A program made the position numbers and the translations under genes. Positions 1 to 8,051 of a DNA stretch of 47,635 bases are shown here, in pieces. The first letter of the stretch is position 1; the number at the start of each line of letters is the position of its first letter. This DNA comes from Planctomycetota bacterium (GTDB taxonomy: Bacteria > Planctomycetota > Phycisphaerae > WQYP01), in the NCBI GenBank assembly GCA_021808105.1, contig JAKBCC010000010.1, forward strand, positions 1 through 47,635, in the 5' to 3' direction. Below the pieces are notes generated by a model. The model ran no database searches. It saw nothing but the letters and a program-made list of their open reading frames with translations, and was not told the origin of the DNA.

Positions 1-1348
1 CCGATATGCCCCCGCCGTTAATAACGCGATGCACCGGCAGGCCGAATTCCTCAAAGCGTTCCATAATAACCCGCGCGCCAAAAGCGGTGGCTTCAATAAG
101 GGCACGATAAATTTCCGCCGGCGTACTGTGCAGTGTCAGGCCCATGATCAGTCCGGTGAGCCGCTGATCCACCAGAATGGTGCGATTACCGTTATGCCAA
201 TCCAACGTAAGCAGGCCGCTGGCACCGGGCTTCATTTCCGAGGCAGCCCGGGTCAAAGCCTCATGCGAACCCGCGATCCCCTGGGGCTGCACCACCGATA
301 CAAACCAGTTAAATATGTCCCCCACCGCCGATTGCCCGGCTTCCAGGCCAAAATAATCCGGCAGAACCGATCCCGGTACAATGCCGCAAAGCCCCGGTAT
401 ATCCGCCAGATTCTCACTTTCCGGCACGACCATAATATCACAGGTAGAGGTGCCGATGAGTTTCACCAGCACGTTCTTTTTTATTCCCGCTCCCACCGCA
501 CCCAGATGCGCATCAAAGGCCCCTACCGCCACGGGAATTCCCGCCGGCAGCCCGAAGGCCTCGGCATAGTGCGGAGTTAGGGTGCCGGCGGCTTGAGCTG
601 ATGAATAGGCTTTTCCCGAAAGTGTTTTGCCAAGGCGCACCAGGCGCGGATCAAGTTGTTCGAGAAATTCCGCATCGGGGTAGCCGCCCCAGGAGGGATT
701 ATAAAACGCCTTATGACCCGCCGCACAAATTCCCCGCCGCAGTTTCTCCGGTTCCATTGTGCCGGTAATGGCGGCGGGAATCCAATCCGCAATTTCCACC
801 CACGTATAAGCGGCTTGAAACACGTTTGGCGCTGTGCGGGCGCAATGCAAAATTTTTGCCCAGAACCATTCCGATGAATACCGCCCCCCGCACTTTGCCA
901 GATACTGCGGACGTATCTTGCCCGCCACGGTGGTTATTTCTTCCGCTTCAACGTGCGCGGTGTGATCTTTCCATAGCCAGACTTTTGCCGCCGGATCATC
1001 CGCAAACGCCGGATCAAACGCCAGCGATCGGCCCAGTTGATCCACCGGCATGGGCGAACTGCCGGTGGTATCCACACCGATACCAATAACCTGGGCGGGG
1101 GAAAAATCGGGAAGTCGCTGCCGTGCCAATTTTAGTACATCACGGATCGCGGATTGCGTGCCATCCAGATAATCCTGCGGATGCTGCCGCGCCAGCAATG
1201 GATCGCGCAAGTCCACGATCACGCCATCCGTGCCGTGGCGATAATTGCATACGCCGGTTGCAATTTCGTCGCCCGAAGTCACATCCACCACAAGCGCCCG
1301 CACCGAGGCCGTGCCAAAATCCAGTCCGATGGCATAACGAGATGGCAT
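1..1348 (-). CDS. araB: L-ribulokinase (FGGY carbohydrate kinase), 3' end cut by the window edge
   Basis: An open frame runs on the minus strand from an ATG at 1348 to the window edge without a stop. It gives about 449 residues, so roughly the last 100 of the usual ~560 are missing. The start reads MPSRYAIGLDFGTASVRA, the FGGY phosphate-binding motif. It is followed by IGVDTTGSSPMPVD, a WLWKDHTA block and CGGRYSSEWFWAKILH, which are hallmarks of AraB-type ribulokinases; a GAFDAHLGAVGAG segment and an NGGGIS segment lie further on. The family phosphorylates L-ribulose to L-ribulose 5-phosphate in the cytoplasm. The gene starts 83 bases after the stop of an arabinose/fucose-isomerase-family gene on the same strand, so the two probably form one pentose catabolic operon; an epimerase gene beyond the edge would be expected. 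Kinase family is certain; ribulose as substrate is likely from motifs and context. Confidence 0.88.
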   Translation of the reverse strand, partial: MPSRYAIGLDFGTASVRALVVDVTSGDEIATGVCNYRHGTDGVIVDLRDPLLARQHPQDYLDGTQSAIRDVLKLARQRLPDFSPAQVIGIGVDTTGSSPMPVDQLGRSLAFDPAFADDPAAKVWLWKDHTAHVEAEEITTVAGKIRPQYLAKCGGRYSSEWFWAKILHCARTAPNVFQAAYTWVEIADWIPAAITGTMEPEKLRRGICAAGHKAFYNPSWGGYPDAEFLEQLDPRLVRLGKTLSGKAYSSAQAAGTLTPHYAEAFGLPAGIPVAVGAFDAHLGAVGAGIKKNVLVKLIGTSTCDIMVVPESENLADIPGLCGIVPGSVLPDYFGLEAGQSAVGDIFNWFVSVVQPQGIAGSHEALTRAASEMKPGASGLLTLDWHNGNRTILVDQRLTGLIMGLTLHSTPAEIYRALIEATAFGARVIMERFEEFGLPVHRVINGGGIS

Positions 1349-1431
1349 AAAATCCTTTATTCGTCGATCCGTTCGTTTCCAATGGGCAGCTTGCGGTCAA
1401 GCCTGCTGACTCCGCCGTTCCTTAATGGCGA

Positions 1432-2832
1432 TTATTCATGCCGATAAACATCCCACTTCATGTAATTACTCAAGGCATCTTCAATGCCGGCTGCGACAAC
1501 CGCTTTCGTGGCTGCAACATGGTGTTCGTAACCTTCGCGGCAGATAAATTGCAGCAGCGCCTGCAGGCGGTGCACCTTAAATACTCCGTACCCGCCGAAC
1601 GTATCCAGCTTTTCACCGGTGAATTCACCTTCACCCACATAGGCTCTAATCAGGCCGTTGTTGTCATCGGTTGATACGCGACAATAGGTAAAGGGGCCGG
1701 CGGCAATGTTGCCCACAATGGTCCCGTAAGTATTTTCCCGTCCCACCGTGCCGGCGATGATTTCCTGATAATCCATTTTCTGGCTTTCAAAGAAATCCTT
1801 CGGCAGATTGGAGCAGTGGAACACCACACCCTTATCCGGATCGGTTCCGTAATTGTTATTCCAATCCAAAAGAGCTGCGGGTTTACCAGACGCCGCCTGC
1901 AAAATATACATGCCCACCACGCCGGTGATGTCTGTTTCGCAGGCGCTGGGCATTAATCCATTGGACATCATGCTCATCAGCGTGCAGGGTACCACGCCGT
2001 AAAATTCTTCCAGTGCGGTCCAGCATTGAATCGCGGTGGCTACCAGTTCGCGCTCCTTAATAAATTTTTCAATCGCCACGCCGAGTTTGGCCATCTTGAT
2101 AACACTTAACTGCGGGATGCCGCCGGTTGCGGTGTAGCCCTGAATGCCGGCCAGTTTTTCCTTCACCGCCACATCGCTATCAGATAGTTTTGTCGCCACA
2201 CCGAGAACTTCTGAAAGGTCCAGCGTTTCAATGCTGATACCGGCGGTTTCCAAAAGTTTTTCGCTGTAACGCACGGTGTTAAAGGCTCCGGGCCGCGCAC
2301 CAATGGCACCGATGCGCGCCCCTTTTAACGCCCGCACCACCCGGCAGGTTGCGGCAAATCGTTGAATATCTGCGGAAAACTCCTTGCTGCCCGGTTCTTC
2401 CGTATGCAATGTCGTAAGCGAATAGGCAATGCCATATTGCCGCAAATTGTTACACGCCGACATTTTTCCGCAGAAGCTGTCCCGGCGATCTTTAATGGTC
2501 ATGGTTTGCGTACGATCATTAAACGCATGGACCAGCACCGGCACGTTCAGCCCGGCCCAGCGCAACGTGTTGGCGATGGCCCGTTCATCACCAAAGTTCG
2601 GTAGCGTCACCAGTATGCCGTCAATTTCTCCGCGATGCTTCTGAAACAGGTCCGCATATTTTCTGGCATCCGCTAAAGATTCAACCGCTCCGCCGTTGGT
2701 CTGCTCGGCAGGCAGAATAATGGTTTTAATCTGATGTTTGGCCAGGGTATCTAAAATTTCCTGTCGGCCGGTTACGCATAAATGAGCAGGGAAAAAACCA
2801 CGGTTTCCAACAATCACGCCAAGTGTAGTCAC
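1432..2832 (-). CDS. L-fucose/L-arabinose isomerase family protein
   Basis: A cytoplasmic ketol isomerase of the fucose/arabinose isomerase superfamily (COG2407-like), about 466 residues from the chosen start. Visible family features are an acidic metal ligand in SACETD (Glu about 299), a second in LLDWNN (Asp about 323), and a late EHHVA (His about 437-438). These match the Glu/Asp/His Mn-binding set of fucose isomerase. The frame is open further upstream, but a GTG at 2832 is preceded at nine bases by GGAG and begins VTTLGVIVGNRGFFP, so that start is preferred. It is not the classical AraA sequence type. Followed by araB, it most plausibly converts L-arabinose to L-ribulose, which is an inference from context; fucose or another pentose or deoxyhexose is the alternative. 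Two inverted repeats lie just upstream. Confidence 0.85.
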   Translation of the reverse strand: MTTLGVIVGNRGFFPAHLCVTGRQEILDTLAKHQIKTIILPAEQTNGGAVESLADARKYADLFQKHRGEIDGILVTLPNFGDERAIANTLRWAGLNVPVLVHAFNDRTQTMTIKDRRDSFCGKMSACNNLRQYGIAYSLTTLHTEEPGSKEFSADIQRFAATCRVVRALKGARIGAIGARPGAFNTVRYSEKLLETAGISIETLDLSEVLGVATKLSDSDVAVKEKLAGIQGYTATGGIPQLSVIKMAKLGVAIEKFIKERELVATAIQCWTALEEFYGVVPCTLMSMMSNGLMPSACETDITGVVGMYILQAASGKPAALLDWNNNYGTDPDKGVVFHCSNLPKDFFESQKMDYQEIIAGTVGRENTYGTIVGNIAAGPFTYCRVSTDDNNGLIRAYVGEGEFTGEKLDTFGGYGVFKVHRLQALLQFICREGYEHHVAATKAVVAAGIEDALSNYMKWDVYRHE

Positions 2833-2885
2833 AGAAAAAATCTCCAAATAGCCAGCCTTTGAACCACCCAAAAACCACGAATCGC

Positions 2886-2918
2886 GTATGGTAAGCCATA
2901 CCTTGCCACGCGGGCAAG
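2886..2918. promoter_or_regulatory. Two adjacent inverted repeats upstream of the isomerase gene (candidate operators)
   Basis: GTATGG-TAAG-CCATAC (2886-2901) is a perfect 6-bp inverted repeat. It is followed at once by CTTGCC-ACGCG-GGCAAG (2902-2918), another perfect 6-bp inverted repeat. They lie 54-86 bases upstream of the preferred isomerase start, in the dnaG-isomerase gap. This arrangement fits dimeric regulator sites or a structured leader. Function is inferred, and no regulator gene lies in the window beside it. Confidence 0.35.
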
Positions 2919-3019
2919 TTAGTCGGCCATGGGTGAACCGCGAGGATCATTTCGTACCAGGAATCTTGCTATTTATCCCAGCGACCTGTCAGGCAACGCG
3001 ATAACGCGGTTATTGCGGA

Positions 3020-4894
3020 TCACCCACCGGACGGCCTTGGCCCCAGCTTCCGCTGCAGCTTATTGATCTTCACCGCCTGCATGCGTGCATTAACCGCCGT
3101 CTTAAGCCGATCAGCTTCATCCGGCGCGACCTGACTGCTGTCCGCATCAATACCCGCTGGGCTGCCTCGCAAAGCCAGTTCCTCCAGGCGGGTTAATGAA
3201 TCCTCAATTTTCTGATTGAGATTTCCTCCGCGCTCCGCTTCCGCCTGCGCCTGGATCGCCAGACGTACCAGTGCAGGATTATCCACCCGGGCTATAAACT
3301 CGGCGAGATTTCCGGCCGCCATATCCGTCAGTTCCTCAAGATATTCCAATAACAGCCCCAACAATGCCGCCATATCGGAACTAGAAAATAGATCCATACT
3401 GATGCGATCACGGAATTCATGATACAGCGAAAAATCGCAGAGCAACGCCCCGATTACCCAATGTCCCGCCCGTTGCAGCCCCATATCAACTTCCACCGGC
3501 GGTGCCGCATCCGGTTTCACCGCCCCTGGATCACCGGATGGCCTGTCCGTGCCGACGGCCAGCCGCCGAATTCGCGCATGAACCTCATCCGAGCTTATCC
3601 CCACCAGATCGGCGATATTTTTCTGCAACAATCCCCGGCGAATCGGATCCACCGAGTTATTAAATATGGCCGGTGCCACCAGTCGCATCAATGCTTCGGA
3701 GGCCCGTTGTTTACCTGCCAGCGAATCCGAAGCTTGAAACGCTGTATACATTTTCTCCCAGGCGTACTCCAGAGAATCTTTGGCCTGCGTGACAATTTTT
3801 TCAAACGCCTCGCCCCCATGGGTCATGCAGAAATCACAGGGGTCTTTACCATCCGGCACATGCGCAATGCGCACATCCACCGGATACCGCAGCAGCAATT
3901 CGATGGCCCGATCCGCCGCCCGCCGGCCGGCTTCATCACTGTCAAACACCAGGGCCATGCGATTGCAAAATCGCCGCAGTAAATTGACATGCTGTTCGGT
4001 CATGGCTGTGCCCAGCGTGGCCACCACATTTTCCACTCCCGCCTGATGACACCCCACCACATCCATGTACCCTTCCACCACCACCGCCAACTGCTTACGA
4101 ATCAGCGGCTGCCGGGCCAGGTTCAGCGCGTAAAGCGTTTCACGCTTGGAAAATAACGCAGTCTCCGGCGAATTCAGATATTTCGGCCCCTCCTGATCCG
4201 GGCCGGTCGCGTTTGGCTCCGGCGCAGCAGAGGGAAGAATTCTTCCTCCAAAGGCAATGACCCGGTCACTGGAATCAACAATGGGAAAAATCAGCCGATT
4301 GCGAAACACATCATAAACGCTGCCGTCCGAGCGATTTTTTACCAACCCCACCGACACCAGCGTTTCCGAGCTGATCCCCTTTTTCCCCGCAGCGGCCGCT
4401 AACGCGGTCCACTGTGTCTCCGCGCAACCAATCTGAAAACGCTCAATGGTGGCAGCATGAACGCCGCGCGATGTTAAATATTCCCGCGCCGCGTGGCCGA
4501 TACTGCCGGCAAGATTGCTCTGAAAATACTGCGCCGCCCATAAATTGGCATCCACAATTTTGTCCCGCTGCGAGGCGGCCTGCGGATTGGTTGCACGAAA
4601 TTCCGGCAGCGTAATGCCATAGCGCTGAGCTAAAAATCTTAACGTTTCTCCCTTGGACATTTTGTGGTAATTTTCCACAAACTTAAAGACATCCCCGCCG
4701 GCGGCACACACGAAACAGTAAAATATCTGTTTCTGTGGTGAAACATACATCGACGGCCGACGATCTTCATGAAACGGGCAAAGCCCCACAAACTCTCTTC
4801 CCGCGGGCCGCAGGGCAATGTGCTCGCCGATGATCTCCTCAATCCGCGCCGCCTGCCGCACCACCTGAAAAATCTGTCCGGAAGAAGTACTCAT
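3020..4894 (-). CDS. dnaG: DNA primase
   Basis: Synthesises RNA primers at the replication fork together with the DnaB helicase. Domains in order: a CHC2-type zinc finger near the N-terminus (ligands C39, H42, C60, C63 counted from the chosen Met); the primase core with DVFRNRLIFPIVD and IAFGGR; and the TOPRIM domain with VVVEGYMDV (about 271-279), VFDSDEAGRRA (about 316-326) and PDGKDPCDF. The C-terminal part after about residue 450 is the variable helicase-interaction region. Length (624 residues) is normal for the family. The frame also opens six codons earlier at a GTG (4912); ATG 4894 is preferred because it begins the conserved-looking part, but this is not decisive. It stands alone on the minus strand, without the rpoD or rpsU neighbours seen in proteobacteria. 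An imperfect stem (GCGATAAC/GTTATTGC) lies just past its stop. Confidence 0.97.
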   Translation of the reverse strand: MSTSSGQIFQVVRQAARIEEIIGEHIALRPAGREFVGLCPFHEDRRPSMYVSPQKQIFYCFVCAAGGDVFKFVENYHKMSKGETLRFLAQRYGITLPEFRATNPQAASQRDKIVDANLWAAQYFQSNLAGSIGHAAREYLTSRGVHAATIERFQIGCAETQWTALAAAAGKKGISSETLVSVGLVKNRSDGSVYDVFRNRLIFPIVDSSDRVIAFGGRILPSAAPEPNATGPDQEGPKYLNSPETALFSKRETLYALNLARQPLIRKQLAVVVEGYMDVVGCHQAGVENVVATLGTAMTEQHVNLLRRFCNRMALVFDSDEAGRRAADRAIELLLRYPVDVRIAHVPDGKDPCDFCMTHGGEAFEKIVTQAKDSLEYAWEKMYTAFQASDSLAGKQRASEALMRLVAPAIFNNSVDPIRRGLLQKNIADLVGISSDEVHARIRRLAVGTDRPSGDPGAVKPDAAPPVEVDMGLQRAGHWVIGALLCDFSLYHEFRDRISMDLFSSSDMAALLGLLLEYLEELTDMAAGNLAEFIARVDNPALVRLAIQAQAEAERGGNLNQKIEDSLTRLEELALRGSPAGIDADSSQVAPDEADRLKTAVNARMQAVKINKLQRKLGPRPSGG

Positions 4895-5022
4895 CACCAC
4901 AGATTCTAACACGCCCCGCGCCGGGCGTGTTAGCGATAGGTGGACACCCGCTGAGACGCGCGACGGCCACCCCGCTCACCGGAACCTCAATGCCTATGCA
5001 GCGGTAAGGCGGGATCGCGCGG

Positions 5023-5084
5023 TTAGCATCTGGCATTTAGCATCTGGCATTCCGCAGCGCCAGCGCTTCCAGAGCCTTCTAACT
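5023..5084 (+). repeat. Composite heptamer repeat element, copy 1
   Basis: Four exact-period heptamers alternate as TTAGCAT, CTGGCAT, TTAGCAT, CTGGCAT (5023-5050). They run into a core GCAGCGCCAGCGCTTCC (5054-5070), then AGAGCCTTCTAACT. The core and the TTCTAAC edge recur at 5544-5571, 24294-24322 and 36791-36814, in either orientation. Confidence 0.75.
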
Positions 5085-5100
5085 GGTATTGAGTGCTGCG

Positions 5101-5228
5101 GGCGTGGCAGTTTTTCCGGGCGGGGTAAAAAAAAGCCGCCTTTTCACAGGAATGCTGAAGCCCACCGGGATAAACCCGGCGGCTCGCCGGGCGAGTTGAT
5201 GCGGGGTGCCCGGAAAAATTGCCACACC
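5101..5228. mobile_element. MITE-like inverted-repeat element, copy A
   Basis: About 128 bp bounded by GTGGCAGTTTTTCCGGGC (5104-5121) and GCCCGGAAAAATTGCCAC (5208-5225), an 18-bp terminal inverted repeat with one mismatch. It is nearly identical throughout to copy B at 12140-12263. The interior holds the hairpin CCGGG-ATAAA-CCCGG followed by CGGCT. There is no coding capacity for a transposase, so any mobility would be supplied in trans. No flanking direct repeat was seen for this copy. Confidence 0.75.
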
Positions 5229-5267
5229 CGTGGCCAAGGGGGCCAAGTTATTTTGAATTTTACCGGA

Positions 5268-5320
5268 GAATCGCAGTCGCGGCGATTCCTGGGAGAGGAC
5301 CACTCGTCGCCGGGCGACGA
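5268..5320. other. Pair of strong hairpins in intergenic DNA
   Basis: GAATCGC-agtcgcg-GCGATTC (5268-5288) has 7-bp perfect arms. TCGTCG-CCGGG-CGACGA (5304-5320) has 6-bp perfect arms. A looser CGCGTG...CACGCG pairing follows at about 5370-5398. There is no T-tract, so simple intrinsic terminators are unlikely. This could be a structured RNA or a decayed palindromic element. Confidence 0.4.
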
Positions 5321-5522
5321 CGCTAAACGAGGAATTTTGCGTGCGGCGCAGAGATTGCAGGACGCGACGCGTGGTGTTTCCGGATACCCGATCACGCGGC
5401 TCGGCAGGTTATTTAATTTTCAAACGGCAGCAGTAATGATCTATGCTCAGTGCTGGTGAGGCTATAGGGCGCGGGGGCGGGTTTAATGAATAATGAATAG
5501 GTGCGAGGAGTTGTACGAGATC

Positions 5523-5647
5523 GCAGGAGTTAGGAGTTAGGAGTTAGAATTCTTTGGAAGCGCTGCGCTGCGTTTTTGGATTGTTCGGCAGATAAATCTG
5601 CCGGCTAACATTATTCCAGATTCCAGGTTCTAGTTTCTAGTTTCTGG
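5523..5647 (-). repeat. Composite heptamer repeat element, copy 2
   Basis: Order along the plus strand: heptamers GCAGGAG, TTAGGAG, TTAGGAG, TTAGAAT (5523-5550); core TCTTTGGAAGCGCTGCGCTG (from 5551); TTGTTCG leading into hairpin CGGCAGAT-AA-ATCTGCCG (5586-5603); GCTAACATT; then heptamers ATTCCAG, ATTCCAG, GTTCTAG, TTTCTAG, TTTCTGG (5613-5647). The same order is seen at 24280-24392. Confidence 0.75.
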
Positions 5648-6166
5648 GCCCTGCGGGATGGACGGTTCACAGATTACACCGATGGACACAGATTAAGGAA
5701 CGACGGGGACTCGCTGAGTGAATAATGAGTAATAAATAAATTATTGGAAGTTTCAAATTTTGGATTCGTGATCATTGTGGGTTCCCTTCTTGCCTCCGCT
5801 TCCTCCTTGTGAATTAACGTCGTTCCGGTTCCACGTTACACGGGGCGAACGATCCACCGATTTCTGGCGGTTGGGGATACGTTAGATCGCTTTTTTTCAC
5901 AGGGAGGTAGCGGAGGGAAGGGAGGAAGCGCCGCGCTACAATTTTACTGGATGCGAGACGCGAGATGCTGTTTTAGGTTAGTGTAGGGGAAAGTAAATTC
6001 GGAGTTGGGCGGTAATTTCTTTATTGGTCGGTTGATTTGCGGCTGGCGGGTTTGCGGGATATTGCCAGGCGAGTCAGGCCGATGGAGGTTCATGGCGCAT
6101 CAATTAGCTACATCCCCGTTTCTTTTCTCTTTTCATGTTGCCGTACCATTTGGTTATTGGCAATGC

Positions 6167-6298
6167 CTACTGCCGCAGCGAACATTCCGCAGGCCGGCGT
6201 GCGAAGGGCTGGCATAGTTCCATGTCATTCATCCCTCTGCCAACCATTCGAGCCCACACTAACATGAATATCAGCGGCCACACAATCGGCTGGGCCAT
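6167..6298 (-). CDS. Possible small membrane protein (43 aa)
   Basis: A short frame starts at an ATG at 6298, five bases after a GGAG ribosome-binding sequence that overlaps the TAG stop of the upstream 6307-7020 gene, and ends with TAG at 6167. The product begins MAQPIVWPLIFMLVWARMV, a hydrophobic stretch that could span a membrane, and has a basic, cysteine-containing tail. The close spacing and well-placed ribosome-binding site suggest translation coupled to the upstream gene. No family is recognised. It could equally be a chance frame in a repeat-rich stretch; the ribosome-binding site is the main argument for it. Confidence 0.3.
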   Translation of the reverse strand: MAQPIVWPLIFMLVWARMVGRGMNDMELCQPFARRPAECSLRQ

Positions 6299-6306
6299 AA
6301 CAACTC

Positions 6307-7020
6307 CTACAGTCCGAATATCCCGACCTCTTCGAGCGATTCACGAGACGCACGTATCCCGCCTTCGTTGTTAGCGACATTTCGCAGAACCTGTAACTCA
6401 CTTTTCGTTAGTTGCAGATGCTCATTTGCAAGTGCAATTCGCCGATTGAATAGGGCTTCCACAAGAGAAACCTGTAACGGATTGAACCCGAAATCAATAG
6501 CCCACTGGGTCAATGCAACATCAACAGGAAGAACTTGATTCCTCACGAGAGCCGCTCCGTGCGTAACGACCTCTGCCCAGGGTTCACTGGCCGTGGCTCG
6601 AAGTCCTGCGAGATCACTCCAAAAAGCCGCAGTTACGAGGGGTATGTTTTTGCCAGCGATATCTTGGCAAACATATTGGAGTGCTTTATCAGTAAGTTCT
6701 CTGAGTTCATCAGGAACGTGACGCACATATTCGGTTGCCCCCTTGTCAACACAAATTCCCGCTCTAAATGGATTTCGCGTACTGGTCTCAAGAAAGAAAA
6801 CGGCGACAAAGCGCGTCCTGTTCTCATCAAATGAGATCGTGCCGCGTGAGCCTTCGCTATCTTGTATATTATAGTTTAATCCATCCCAAGATTGCTCATG
6901 CATCATAAAGGGTGCGCGGGCCACAAACATTGCATGCCCGATCGACGCAAGCAAAACTCCCGGCCAAATTGATGCCTTCAGTGGAAACACAGCGTTCAAA
7001 TGTAATTGGCTCGTATCCAT
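6307..7020 (-). CDS. Hypothetical protein, unrecognised family
   Basis: About 237 residues from the preferred ATG at 7020, which follows a GGGAATGG stretch; the frame opens 20 codons earlier without support. The product starts MDTSQLHLNAVFPLKASIWP and has a mixed, globular-looking composition. It has no signal peptide, no clear membrane span and no motif I can assign. The C-terminal third (LTKSELQVLRNVANNEGGIR) reads as helical and could be a small winged-helix or recognition-like segment, but this is speculation. Its DNA looks less GC-rich than the flanking housekeeping genes, and it sits in a repeat-laden accessory stretch, so horizontal acquisition is plausible. A 43-codon frame with a good ribosome-binding site follows directly. 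Confidence 0.6.
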   Translation of the reverse strand: MDTSQLHLNAVFPLKASIWPGVLLASIGHAMFVARAPFMMHEQSWDGLNYNIQDSEGSRGTISFDENRTRFVAVFFLETSTRNPFRAGICVDKGATEYVRHVPDELRELTDKALQYVCQDIAGKNIPLVTAAFWSDLAGLRATASEPWAEVVTHGAALVRNQVLPVDVALTQWAIDFGFNPLQVSLVEALFNRRIALANEHLQLTKSELQVLRNVANNEGGIRASRESLEEVGIFGL

Positions 7021-7208
7021 TGGCCATTCCCTATTTGTTTGATTTCGCACGGTTCTCGGCACGTGAAAGAATTTGCGCATTCCTAAAGCTTTTCATCATG
7101 ATCCGTGGCCATTTTAGCCGGTTCATTCACACTTCGCTGGGCCGGTACTCTAAAGGCCGGTACTCTAAATCTATTAAGCCGCGTCGCTGCACTGTCTGCG
7201 GCGAGAAA

Positions 7209-7511
7209 TTAAATGATCTTAGCCAACGCCGCTAAGGCGGTGTTGGTGGCAGTGAGCAATTCCTCATCTCCAAGTCCATCCGAGCCGCGGACCGAAGGGG
7301 CGGCACAGTATGCATCAACATCGCCGAATAATCGATCAAGCACAGAAAAAACGGTTTTAGGTAGCGTCGTTCCTTTTTTTACCACACAGGCAGCAGAGGA
7401 AATGGAGGCACCGTGACGCTGGGCAGACAGGATGCCTGCGGTCCGGTGCCGCTGGCCGCGGCATTGGCCGGGAAGCGTGGATTCCAAAAGCGTGTCGTCC
7501 GTTGCGACCAA
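7209..7511 (-). CDS. Possible small hypothetical protein (100 aa)
   Basis: A frame of 100 codons starts at TTG 7511, nine bases after AGAAAGG, and ends at 7209. A promoter-like TTGCAG-16 bp-TATAAT lies just upstream (7545-7572), which raises the chance that it is expressed. The last 55 residues (from about TVFSVLDRLFGDVDAYC) are acidic and helical-looking and read like a real protein end. The first 45 are rich in Arg, Gly and Ser and less convincing. No family is recognised. It may be the decayed remnant of a longer gene whose 5' part was lost next to the inverted-repeat element at 7600-7781. Confidence 0.35.
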   Translation of the reverse strand: MVATDDTLLESTLPGQCRGQRHRTAGILSAQRHGASISSAACVVKKGTTLPKTVFSVLDRLFGDVDAYCAAPSVRGSDGLGDEELLTATNTALAALAKII

Positions 7512-7544
7512 GGGAGTGTTCCTTTCTACCTCGTGCGGAACTGG

Positions 7545-7572
7545 ATTATACGCCGGGCATAATTGGCTGCAA
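7545..7572 (-). promoter_or_regulatory. Sigma70-like promoter candidate
   Basis: On the minus strand TTGCAG (7572-7567) and a perfect TATAAT (7550-7545) are separated by 16 bases. It points at the 7209-7511 frame and lies between that frame and the inverted-repeat element at 7600-7781. Assigned from consensus match only. Confidence 0.45.
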
Positions 7573-7599
7573 ACGATTGCCGATCAGCCGGAATTTCAG

Positions 7600-7781
7600 G
7601 GCGTGGCCGTTTTTTCGGGCACCGCCGACATAACGCTAAATCAGGCGGAAATAACGACGTTTTTTACGATTGCGCCAAAAGCCTACCAGAGATTCTTTTA
7701 TGGTGTGTTCCACCACCGGCGGAGCTGGCGGCTTTGTGAAGTTTTCCGGCACGGTGCGTTGCCCGGAAATATTGCCACGCC
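7600..7781. mobile_element. MITE-like inverted-repeat element, copy C (diverged, longer)
   Basis: The ends are GGCGTGGCCGTTTTTTCGGGC (7600-7620, trim of the same end as copies A and B) and GCCCGGAAATATTGCCACGC (from 7761). They are inverted and clearly related to copies A and B, but the interior differs (182 bp in total). The interior includes a CCACCGGCGGAGCTGGCGGC hairpin (7713-7732) of the dispersed CCACCGG family. No coding capacity is evident. Confidence 0.6.
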
Positions 7782-7930
7782 CGTAACCTTTTCGCTGTAA
7801 CCCCGCCAGCGCGCCGTTGTGGTGAAGTTGTTCGCTCAATGCAACCATGCGGTTTTCCTGATCACAATCGGCTGGATAATGGTGGAGTCATTCTAACGCA
7901 AATCTCCAGATTGCAAACCACCTCCAGGCA

Positions 7931-8041
7931 TCCGCGCGATCCGCGTAATCCGCGGTTAAATAGCCAAGCCCCGTCATTCTCCGTGACCTCTGTGATCTCT
8001 GTGGCTAATCCGCTTCCTTCGTGGCTTCGTGGCTTGCTGTT
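7931..8041. repeat. Short tandem repeats of 8- and 9-bp units in the intergenic gap
   Basis: ATCCGCGTA, ATCCGCGGT (7939-7956); CTCCGTGAC, CTCTGTGAT, CTCTGTGGC (7979-8005); CTTCGTGG, CTTCGTGG (8017-8032). Each pair or triplet keeps an exact period. The rest of the gap 7782-8051 shows no gene. Confidence 0.65.
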
Positions 8042-8051
8042 GACCCCGTTC

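Larger units (their letters stand above)
4895..6166. other. Gene-poor, repeat-rich intergenic region
   Basis: No convincing gene is visible here; open frames are short and lack family motifs. The stretch holds a composite heptamer element (5023-5084), an inverted-repeat element (5101-5228), strong hairpins (5268-5320), a second composite heptamer element (5523-5647), other 7-bp repeats (5485-5498, 5719-5739) and a stretch of ACAGATTA-type repeats (5671-5697). 5750-6166 shows no recognisable structure. Confidence 0.7.

Noticed and set aside
29-580. Forward frame of 183 codons at the window start
   Set aside because: It lies antisense to the ribulokinase frame, which runs open to the edge with clear FGGY motifs.
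2995-3019. Stem GCGATAAC/GTTATTGC after dnaG as an intrinsic terminator
   Set aside because: It has a mismatch and no T-tract on the dnaG strand, so it is not listed as a terminator.
3419-3982. Forward frame of 187 codons opposite dnaG
   Set aside because: Shadow of dnaG; no recognisable domain and no ribosome-binding site.
5523-5647. Heptamer runs as microsatellite within a gene
   Set aside because: They are all intergenic and no reading frame continues through them.
6005-6374. Overlapping forward frames near 6.0-6.4 kb
   Set aside because: Three frames overlap without motifs or ribosome-binding sites; the minus-strand small frame at 6167-6298 has better support.
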